Assembly (NCBI GenBank): GCA_049600855.1 | Contig: JBMYQA010000009.1 | Coordinates: 1 to 48,746, forward strand | Source of the DNA: JBMYQA01 sp049600855 | Lineage (GTDB): Bacteria; Bacteroidota; Bacteroidia; Cytophagales; Flammeovirgaceae | Reading direction: 5' to 3' | Length of the DNA stretch: 48,746 bases | Shown: in pieces, positions 43,501 to 45,835 of the stretch | How the letters are laid out: the number at the start of each line of letters is the position of its first letter | Numbering within the stretch: the stretch's first letter is position 1 | The notes under the pieces: generated by a model | Told to the model about the DNA's origin: nothing | Databases searched by the model: none | The model's input: the letters and a program-made list of their open reading frames with translations, nothing else | Position numbers and translations under genes: made by a program

Positions 43501-45584
43501 AAGATGGTGTATCCTTGGCAGTGCTAGACACCGTTGATACCATTGCCAAATTTGATTTAGAATTTAATGTAGTAGAACAAGACAATGGTTTACACATTGA
43601 AGCCGTATATTGTACCAAGCTCTTTAAAGCGGAAACAATCTTAAACTTTGTGGCTTACTTCCAAGAATTGATTTACAACTTGGTAAAAAATCCACATGCT
43701 GCGATTTCGGATGTAAGCATACTTCCTGAGGCAAGCAAAGAACAACTGCTCAATACCTTCAATCAATCCAAAGAACTTAAGCCATTTACCCAAACCATTC
43801 AGCACTTATTTGAACAACATGCTGAACAGCAGGCAGATTGTGTTGCCTTGGAGTTTGAAGGGAAAAGCTTAACGTATACAGCAGTCAATCAGCAAGCGAA
43901 TAAGATTGCTCATTACCTTATTAATGCAGGCGTAAAACCAAATACCTTGGTGGGCATCAGTTCCGAAAACTCCATTGAATTACTCATTGGTATTTTGGGA
44001 ATCGTAAAATCAGGAGGCGCTTATGTCCCACTCGATCCGAGTTATCCGCAAGAGCGATTGGCTTTTATGATGGAGGATACAGCTTTAGAACTCATCCTAG
44101 TTCAACGTCAAGTAAGCGCAAAACTTCCGTCAACGCATGCACAGCAGGTTGAGTTAGAACGTGTATTAGCTGATGCTGAATTAAGTACAGCGAATCCACC
44201 AGTTCGTGCCAAGTTAACCGATACGTTTTATGTGATGTATACTTCTGGTTCTACAGGGAAACCGAAAGGCGTAGTTGTTCCGCAACAAGGGGTAATTCGC
44301 TTGGCTCACCAGCCAAGTTTCATGGAGGTGAGCCCTTCAGATACAATCTTATTACTCGCCCCAATTGCCTTTGATGCTTCTACCTTAGAACTCTGGGGCG
44401 CTTGGTTGAATGGTGCCAAATTGGTACTTTCTTCTTCTGAGAAAACAAGTTTAGGAGAGTTGGCAGCACTCATTCGTACTGCAAAACCAACCATTCTCCA
44501 CTTAACCGCAGGTTTATTCCATTTAATGGTAGATGAGCAGCTCTCCGCCTTAACAAATACCAAGTACTTATTAGCTGGTGGTGATGTACTATCGCCTGCT
44601 CATGTGAATAAGTTGTTGAGTACCATTGAAGATAGCACCTTCATTAGCTGTTACGGCCCAACAGAAAACACTACTTTCACCTCTTGTCATGTGATGGATA
44701 ACAAGAGTCAAATTCCAGCAACGGTACCGATAGGCAAGCCAATTCAAGGAACCCAAGTTTACATTTTGGATCAACATCAACAACCTGTTCCAATTGGTGT
44801 GGATGGGGAATTGTATACGGGTGGGTTAGGAGTGGCAACGGGCTATTTGAATCGAGAAGAACTCACTGCCGAAAAGTTTGTCACAAATCCATTTGATGCA
44901 ACTTCACGCTTATACCGCACAGGAGATTTAGCGCGATGGATGCCTGATGGAACCATAGAGTTTAGAGGACGAATTGACAATCAGGTTAAAATCAGCGGTT
45001 ACCGCGTAGAACCTGGTGAAGTCGCTGCGTTCTTAAGCAAGTATGAAGAAATGGATGATGTAGTCGTAATCGCCAAAGGCCCTGCAACAGACAAGTACTT
45101 GTGTGCATACTACACCGCACCAAAAGCTTTAGAAGTCAGTACAATTCGAGCATACCTGCTCAAAGAATTACCTGAATACCTCGTACCAAGTCACTTTATC
45201 TGGATGGAAGAATTTCCGCTCAACGCCAATGCAAAAGTGGATCGAGCAAAACTTCCTGAACCAAATACCGCACTAGAAGATCACTATGTAGCTCCAAGCA
45301 ATGAGTTGGAAGAACGATTGGTAGCACTTTGGGCTAAAGCCTTAAAGCTAGAGGCTAATCAAATCGGCATTACCCATAATTTCTTTGAACTCGGTGGGCA
45401 ATCCTTAAAAGCAATGGGCTTAGTCAATCAGGTTCATAAAGAATTTGATGTGGAAATTCCTCTACAGGAAATCTACAAAGACCCAACCATTCAAAAGATT
45501 GCCACGTGGATTAAACTGGCAAACTGGGTTGCTGACGAACCTAACCCAGAAAGTGGAGCGGAGGAAGAAGAATTGATTTTGTGA
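25422..45584 (+). CDS. Hybrid PKS/NRPS: KS-AT-DH-KR-ACP-C-A-PCP-E-C-A(FkbM)-PCP-C-A-PCP-C-A-PCP
   Basis: A 6720-residue megasynthase that moves the chain from polyketide to peptide. Order: coiled-coil docking (1-28), PKS module P5 (30-1746), NRPS module N1 with epimerase (1772-3253), N2 with an inserted FkbM methyltransferase (3280-4606), N3 (4622-5656), N4 (5670-6700) and an acidic tail (6701-6720). A-domain specificity residues read by alignment to the GrsA pocket give N1 DFWNIGMVH (Thr), N2 DLTKVGHVG (Asp), N3 DLTKIGEVG (Asn) and N4 DALHLGCTF (unassigned). These codes come from memory of the published tables, not a predictor. C2, after the epimerase, has the DGW wording usual for D-accepting condensation domains; C3 and C4 look L-accepting. 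Oddities: the P5 DH lacks the DxxxQ glutamine, C4 has HHIVTDA for HHxxxDG, and N2 carries an O-methyltransferase-type insert. ATG 25422 is chosen because the docking coiled coil begins there. The frame is open throughout; stop is TGA. Confidence 0.97.
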   Translation: MDKEKALNQLKKAFKVIEKLENDLAKTQEPIAIIGTGMKLPGNVNNLDDLWNLLEAGKSTTQEIPKSRWDIDSVYDSNPHAAGKMYTRHASLIDNPALFDASFFSLGPQEASKIDPQQRLLLESSWRALEEAGIRKDELKEQLTGIFIGIGPSEYQILQGHDPNHLDPYDVTGTHMSFAAGRLSYLLGLNGPSMALDTACSSSLVALHLACQSLQKGECELALAGGVQLLLSPINFIGLSRTQALSADGKCKTFSAQADGYGRGEGCGVLALRRLSDAQKRGDQIIGVIRGSAINHDGASSGLTVPNGHAQEALIKQALKHAKLSPSAIDYVEAHGTGTDLGDPIEVESLQKVYGVAHDKEKPLFLGSIKSNIGHLESAAGVAGILKVLAAFQHHKLPKTLHVEELNPKIDWDNFAVQVLQQAQTWERNGETRKAAVSSFGLSGTNAHVILEEGNQKAPTPKPSQQERTIELIGISAESSAALQAQATQLAAFCEANPSTNLNELAYNFATNRSHFSKRASFTAHSISDLKSQLTDFEWNHKKRKQPRTAFLFTGQGSQYVGMGKALYETEPVFKQAFDRCLHHLNQELGEALEEIIFAEEGSAKASLIHQTKYTQPALFALEYALFEYWQAMGLVPDALMGHSIGEIVAATAAGIFSLADAAKLVVARGTLMQALPQEGQMVSVRLPLDKAKNLVKGLEKKISIAASNTPTQTVLSGDTEVLNQLVGQLTKKGIKTKVLQTSHAFHSPLMNPMLKQFQQAISTIQFQQPKYQLISNVTGKEAGAEVLTTEYWVLHVRKAVLFTEGIAALSKMGINIFIELGPQPVLMAMGMQCLAEQENMNWLTALKKDQQDQATLFKALGSWYELGGELNWDTFYEGRETAHISLPNYPFQYKELWAEPKQKLNLQQFEQSDSAFHYPLSGQRLLSPNQEHLHYVLPISTNHFPYLADHVVHGHLVVPGAFYISVALAVGAHFWETDQLTISQASFTNPLVLENEIEFHLLLTAQKEGYQFTLYTHQEGEWVNHLEATIRQQDGSRPPGFSIAESKAAQTQHQVEKVVSKLAEMNVAWGEKWIWTKAFFDLAEGGMSQLQAPTGMSYEDSLIHPALLDNAFASGATNLLQDQDSTTPFLPFAIEELNVFGAITEEVWTKYVLAEGASADNDLVKMNLELVDGAGTLKAQINGFTTKRAPKEVFMALAKRSQKLNPIYEVAWKPIQLEPSEQEEGNWIIINKQDRTDWLQVIQDQFTDSASIALQAKSELDQRIFEQNPAKIIYFWEVGKGQDIAKESEQLAIQALAHLQLAARYPKIELIWVIDDQLSLAPLRGLSRVFQQEYPSHSFTLVEAKDWNTESAKASFTQVITAKEKEGQIRIEENHVLGLRLMQEKSTAQQELPDLAKSAVLITGGLGDLGLAVAEWFAQKGVGKLILVGRKAPHEKQQARIDEIQALGTQIQVAQADVANKEELTTVFESIDQNFPLKGIIHAAGVLDDAVFSNQSAAKIQQVFQPKVQGTWNLHALSQSLDLDFFVLYSSLAAVNGNPGQANYAAANAFMDGLVSLRTEMGLPCQSINWGPWASIGLASNLANQPQGFPAMAPQDALAAFEQVLGRQHGQFAIASLPKEQLSKLIQQSGKGIPTLFQNLVTKKIRHQRKQRTNLGNQLAQFALEERAAYFKTFLQEEFVKLSGKEAEDIALDQSFEELGMDSLMSINLRNHLASLTGLQLPVTLLFEQNTIEALANYLVDAYGELTPEVIEPIVESAPKVESKSPPRKLASMQERLWFIQQLKPDSPEYNTCIELNFKGELSMQVLHATLHSLIQRHESLRACIEAPNGIPELKILGMYFPTIQEIDLTQVSNGEEVDVIRQQAEHHHFDFSTPALAVFVVKLAAQHYKIFISQHHLVTDGWSMMNLMREFMQVYDEFAQGNAFNLPALTANYSDFIQAENEYVASAEFEAAKTYWKNKLAHLPLLELATERSSNSLDHQGNHIRFELSTAQANGLQALAKENQATINAVLFSVYALLLRKYTGQTDFGIGTVTANRNQEAFANVQGFFVNTMVWRTQFDPEDHFLDLIKKTKITIGESMQHAAIPYQEVVNAVTEGDTEKQRLYTTSFVYQGFSMQDLSTQSSHWQPELGLLDSSVHGISKDNLSFTIAPWEDTFLVDVIYKTALFSEAFIQQFIQHFNQLIDAVLQEPTTLILKLDFLNQTERQELLSGFNKTQATYPNTATIIQLFEEQVDRTPDAIALVFDNQQFTYRELDQKANQLGQFLQISGVQPETIVGVLLDRSADMVIAVLGILKAGGVYLPVDPAYPKQRQAYMLSDSESKFLVTSTHQETQALDFSGELVYLEDILHSNGDVNRPKNGLSPNNGAYIIYTSGTTGKPKGVLVEHKNVVRLLFNDQHLFDFKDSDVWTLFHSFCFDFSVWEMYGALLYGGKLVVVPPMTAIDTHAFLKLLAEQQVTILNQTPSAFYNLIAAEVLEPATDLALRTVIFGGEALTPSRLLAWHQKYPNTLLVNMYGITETTVHVTYKEIGLAEMESHDSNIGRPIPTTTCYILDEQQQLQAKGVIGELYVGGEGVSRGYLNRPELNEARFIDSPFEEGKKLYRTGDLARWLPNGDLAYLGRIDEQVKIRGFRIELGEINHALATFDAIDECVIIAKSVGESKYLCAYYVSAEEIAEQVLRAHLLETLPDYMVPAFFVKLDQIPLTPNGKVAKKRLPNPSKETSTLFEAPTSLMEKLLVNCVREVLGLEHVSIHDSFFAIGGDSIKSIQVTSRLKTKGYELAVKDIFEYPIIQQLAQRIKAATQVIDQSSVVGEVKLNPIQIDFFHQGKIEQSHYNQAMLLESATRLNREQLEIALTFLAKHHDQLRAEYQLKHGQWIQTIRESIPTVSVPIFEYNAAQQLEDWVINGLQRSLDIETGHLLNAGLIRFDDRDCLFIAIHHLVIDGISWRILLEDLASLLAQQAKGVQLTLPAKTHSFKDWVDAQHVYANSSKLEKEIPYWERVTTQAKMVEAVPKDFDGSTNFVKDFGKQQVLLDREFTAQLLQQAPTAYHTEINDLLIAALGKAMHATFGLNQINITLEGHGRENTFPTTTQENFDLSRTIGWFTSLFPVVIPTAQVTDLATYLIQTKELLHQIPNKGFGFGVLKYLTASALTQSIDFNSKASITFNYLGQFDLRFGDFEMSSLSTGNAIGPNRQKPCGLELNCLVAKEQFVLELSYNQTQFSVNTIQQLLASYQEALQELVAHCISITTPQKTPSDFIYQGLSIQQLAQLTTHEEIEEIYQLTPLQEGMLFHSLMEPDSNAYFEQISYRLKWKLHIDLLEACLTELVNRHAALRTKFYSEGLDQAVQVVLKEMVSEFYFEDISAKDAIAQGQHIEAYQAANRKQKFDLTEGKLLRLAVFQLAEDTFEFSWTFHHIILDGWCMGIITLTDFLAVYQSLAAEQALQLPTVFPYSDYIKWLNQQDLSSSLNYWEDYLLGYEEATILPTISQQQSETHTRETFTFEVDQQIHQAISNLATQHQITANTIFQTAWGIVLSRYNTTNDVAFGSVVSGRQADVLGIESMVGLFINTVPVRITFNEEMTGLELLQAVQGNAVASQAHDYCSLAQIQNRSYLKQDLINHLFVFENHPITDNIKSFFAANQQGGLPTALENFEFKEQTNYDFNVVVVPKGQYEVTFLYNADRFDVAIIEQLSKHYQAVLHALTSQVNQKVTTLPMLTKQERQQLLEVAPSATAIKAWKFTGIHQAFEAQSAKSPEAIALVFEGQQWTYAELNAKANQLAHHLQTLGAKPEVLIGMCFERSSEMILALLAILKTGAAYLPIDAKFPEERIQYMIQEAQVSVVLSQSHLQDKLQMADSNLQVICLDGDWNNNQNYAAENLNVANQVTDLAYVIYTSGSTGKPKGVMVEHQQILNYTQAVSEQFQFEANASYATVSTLAADLGNTMLYPALCLGGSLHVLAEETATNPELFSDYLANNPIDYLKIVPSHFATLCNLAGVEACLPKKGLVLGGEASQTQWIKELLAAASCQIFNHYGPTETTVGTLTYTVENELPATSTLPIGKPLANNQVYLLDQHLNPVPVGVPAEIYLAGKQVTRGYLHQEAKTNARFMTNPHTNERMYKTGDLGRYLPDGNIEFLGRADDQVKIRGYRVELQDIEQVITQFEGINEAKVQVYKENSLAAYVVPQANLLKNVGELKRYELPNQLAITHLNRNETDYIYKEIFELQAYIRHGIEIKEGSVIFDVGSNIGLFTLFAHHLAKNVQFYNFEPNPTVFARLSANVGLYEVNSNLFNCGLSSEAGSAEFTFFPGFSLLSGFYVDTEKERDVVKNYVLNQEDQGGEFAGQIDELLDERFGTQSFTATLRTLSEVIADEQVTHIDLLKVNVEKAELDVLKGIKAVDWKKIKQLVVEIDLDENLQPIIDLLEQHGYAYYVEQDLLLENTELCYIYAIHASCKHQLIAEQGLEEHLVEVPKVRTPYLDENALNEFLTAKLPDYMIPAHVVQLEQFPLTPNGKIDRTKLPKPSLSQSEGFQAPTNDTERELAVIWSKLLEIDLVHIGQSSDFFELGGHSLTAMYLVNQIKQTFHISVSIQEVFNNATLKTLAQHIDAQENGIFLAIQPAEAQAYYPVSSAQRRLYFLYEFHKDAEQPNLSYNMPVLLEITGNLELSKLEAAYQQVIEQHEALRTNFSIVNGEPVQHIHEKVNFKIEQLTATSLEIDEVAKSFIQPFNLAEDVLIRVAFVQITDAENQWLLIQDMHHIIMDGVSQQVLVRDLLSCYQGGTLQTTKLQYKDFAVWQKSEVYQESIHLQEAFWKKQFAEEVEALALPYDYSRPAQHVHTGARIGFQLSEDLSHAIKSLSQQEGISLYMFLLSSYSILLSKLSGQDDIVIGTSTAGRRHPALEEVVGMFTNLLAIRTRPQTKQSCIEFIQSIKETTLNSFDHQDYLFEDLVESLKLERNTGRNPLFDVMFDFEQTDPGAISLAGTQVALRNYEQHISKFDLTFTAADTDSGIHLTVEYATHLFKAETIQRFIQYFEVLLAQIVSNPQKQLSELQLVATNEALAIAQQFDKTSSASTQANLAALLEKGVSLDAAATALVDAKGKLTSYEALNQQVNKLAHHLQEFHQVGPNKIVGVVLDRSPELIISILAIVKAGGAFLPIDPAYPAERIRYQLDDAKVAAVIIESSMLFEFDWSGLSFETQHLFAIDIQMEMLPEQENALEISLQADDLAYVIYTSGSTGKPKGVAVTQANACNYFEWANRYYFHNQAGYHFALFTSVAFDLTLTSMLTTIMRGDQVHVFGQSQAIHEVLQQVFSAKTAINAVKLTPSHVSMLQGMDIRQSNVEKVILGGEQLNSKEIDLLQALNADIDIYNEYGPTETTVGCTVKQVTHSQDLAIGNAIDGAKIYILNEENQLQPLGIWGELCIGGVGVAQGYLNQAELTAQKFIVDPITGAGKVYKSGDLARWMVDEETGEYTLAYAGRVDDQVKLRGYRIELGEIESVLNQQERIEQACVVIKQQDRLCAYYTADSALEAQAVKRALQSQLPDYMIPDAFMQLDNFPLTINGKINKRALPDPQQASEVNFVAPQNDIEAQLTSIWAEVLEVDQKAIGTTHSFFDLGGNSLKAVYLVNSIQTNFGVNLSLQEVFNEPFIVDLANRIATLEQESYVRIPTAEKHTHYPVSSAQRRMFFLYSFDPQSIAYNLPVMLKLTGAVNVDLLEKAFQQVIERHEILRTSFELIQGEVYQTIAETVQFELDRFQLNDADDESKLKALFLDFKKPFDLSKAPLLRAGLVEMGNQAAVLFIDIHHIVTDAVSQRVFVNDVLALYQQQELSPLSIQYKDYAVWQNQPEQQAKIAQQGEFWKTQFSGDLSPLSLPYDFNRPAIQSFEGSKVSFTIDAAITKQLHQLANEQGASLFMVLLASYHILLSKLSNQTDITIGTPVVGRRRQELEDLMGMFINTVTLRNGHTADQTFLEFLQQVKTTTLQAFDHQDYPFESLVDLIKTQRDTSRNPFFDVLFALQNAGQQTQTISQDGVSLAVLDTVDTIAKFDLEFNVVEQDNGLHIEAVYCTKLFKAETILNFVAYFQELIYNLVKNPHAAISDVSILPEASKEQLLNTFNQSKELKPFTQTIQHLFEQHAEQQADCVALEFEGKSLTYTAVNQQANKIAHYLINAGVKPNTLVGISSENSIELLIGILGIVKSGGAYVPLDPSYPQERLAFMMEDTALELILVQRQVSAKLPSTHAQQVELERVLADAELSTANPPVRAKLTDTFYVMYTSGSTGKPKGVVVPQQGVIRLAHQPSFMEVSPSDTILLLAPIAFDASTLELWGAWLNGAKLVLSSSEKTSLGELAALIRTAKPTILHLTAGLFHLMVDEQLSALTNTKYLLAGGDVLSPAHVNKLLSTIEDSTFISCYGPTENTTFTSCHVMDNKSQIPATVPIGKPIQGTQVYILDQHQQPVPIGVDGELYTGGLGVATGYLNREELTAEKFVTNPFDATSRLYRTGDLARWMPDGTIEFRGRIDNQVKISGYRVEPGEVAAFLSKYEEMDDVVVIAKGPATDKYLCAYYTAPKALEVSTIRAYLLKELPEYLVPSHFIWMEEFPLNANAKVDRAKLPEPNTALEDHYVAPSNELEERLVALWAKALKLEANQIGITHNFFELGGQSLKAMGLVNQVHKEFDVEIPLQEIYKDPTIQKIATWIKLANWVADEPNPESGAEEEELIL
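25509..30659 (+). other. PKS module P5: KS-AT(malonyl)-DH?-KR-ACP
   Basis: KS from 30: Cys200, His335, His375; its wording (YGRGEG, NHDGASSGLTVPNG) differs from the KS domains of P2-P4. AT from 547: Ser644 in GHSIGE, HAFH at 744-747. The usual post-AT YW is replaced by LWAEP. DH about 920-1190: HxxxGxxxxP intact (His951, Gly955, Pro960), but the second motif is LLDNAFA, with Asp1110 kept and Ala1114 where the other DHs have Gln. KR: ITGGLGDLG from about 1403, LDD, Tyr1545, Asn1549. ACP Ser1704 in LGMDSLM. The acyl chain handed to the NRPS is either 2,3-unsaturated or 3-hydroxylated, depending on this DH. Confidence 0.85.
30735..35180 (+). other. NRPS module N1: C-A(Thr)-PCP-E
   Basis: C: HHLVTDG at 1897-1903; it joins the polyketide acyl group to the first amino acid. 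A: core motif from Tyr2373 (YTSGTTGKPKG), pocket Asp2419, Phe2420, Trp2423 and then N-I-G-M-V-H, the standard Thr code. PCP Ser2764 in GGDSIKS, the variant usual before epimerases. E about 2818-3253: HHLVIDGISW (2939-2948), EGHGRE, RTIGWFTSLFP, PNKGFGFG and FNYLGQFD are all present, so it should be active. Expected product: D-allo-Thr bearing the acyl chain. Confidence 0.93.
35259..39239 (+). other. NRPS module N2: C-A(Asp, FkbM insert)-PCP
   Basis: C: HHIILDGW (3415-3422), the pattern usual after an epimerase. A: core from Tyr3894, pocket region AADLGNT with Asp3940, code DLTKVGHVG, which matches Asp codes. The motif KIRGYRVEL (A8) is present, then about 250 residues of FkbM-type methyltransferase interrupt the domain, and A10 (LTPNGKIDR) follows near 4500. 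PCP Ser4569 in GGHSLTA. No epimerase. A methylated aspartate is possible. Confidence 0.88.
38040..38777 (+). other. FkbM-family methyltransferase domain inserted in the Asp A domain
   Basis: Residues 4207-4452. The SAM-binding motif FDVGSNIGLFT begins just before Asp4243, NFEPNP follows, and the family motif K-V-N-V-E-K-A-E-L-D-V-L-K-G starts at Lys4381. Most FkbM proteins have K-x-D-V-E; here Asn4383 takes the Asp position. The insert sits between A8 and A10, a known site for methyltransferases in interrupted A domains. FkbM enzymes are usually O-methyltransferases, so the Asp side-chain carboxyl or a chain hydroxyl are candidate targets; N-methylation is less likely. The family call is good; the target is inferred. 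Confidence 0.85.
39285..42389 (+). other. NRPS module N3: C-A(Asn)-PCP
   Basis: C: HHIIMDGVS (4755-4763), an LCL-type wording. A: pocket Asp5277 in FDLTLTS, then K-I-G-E-V-G, giving DLTKIGEVG, one conservative change from the Asn code DLTKLGEVG. A10 lysine in NGKINKR. PCP Ser5618 in GGNSLKA. It closely resembles the C-A pair in the last gene of the window. Confidence 0.9.
42429..45521 (+). other. NRPS module N4: C-A(unassigned; Hpg-like core)-PCP
   Basis: C: HHIVTDA at 5802-5808, with Ala in place of the motif's Gly. A: pocket Asp6318 in FDASTLEL, then H (ILHLTAGLF), L and G (LLAGGDV), C (SCYGPTENTTF), T and F, giving DALHLGCTF. D-A-x-H-L-G is shared with 4-hydroxyphenylglycine codes; the -T-F end is shared with Val-type codes. 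A8 reads KISGYRVE instead of KIRG, and A10 reads NAK instead of NGK, keeping the lysine. PCP Ser6661 in GGQSLKA. Specificity is open. Confidence 0.85.
45522..45581 (+). other. Acidic C-terminal docking motif of the hybrid synthase
   Basis: The last 20 residues (6701-6720) are strongly acidic and end in EEEELIL after the PCP. Short acidic-hydrophobic tails of this kind are the known partners of TubC/beta-hairpin docking domains, and one begins the next protein. Assigned from composition and pairing. Confidence 0.65.
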
Positions 45585-45655
45585 AAAAATTGAATAATTA
45601 AACTGAATCTTGCGCCAGTGTTTTTAAACCAGCGAAGTATAAAAAACAACGAACT
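45585..45655 (+). other. 71-bp gap before the last NRPS gene
   Basis: Non-coding and AT-rich. It holds CTTGCGCCAG at 45609-45618, identical to 20691-20700, then TTTTTAA and GTATAA in the same order as in the 20647-20754 gap. No Shine-Dalgarno sequence or hairpin terminator is visible. Confidence 0.35.
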
Positions 45656-45835
45656 ATGGACGCAATTGCGCTTTTAGAAAAACTTCGGTCATTACATGTA
45701 AAAGTGGAAGTCATTAATAACCAGCTAAAAATTAATGCTCCTAAAAATACACTCACCCCTGAATTGGTTGGTGAAATCAAAAGTCAAAAACAAGCCTTGA
45801 TTGACACCTTAAAGTCATTGCAAAAAAATACGGGT
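45656..45835 (+). other. TubC-type N-terminal docking domain
   Basis: Residues 1-60: LLEKLRSLHVKVEVINNQLKI leads into INAPKNTLTPELVGEIKSQK. The helix, beta-hairpin, APK-x-x-LTPEL and helix order is the signature of TubC_N/beta-hairpin docking domains, which bind a short acidic tail. The upstream protein ends in EEEELIL, a fitting partner. Confidence 0.88.
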
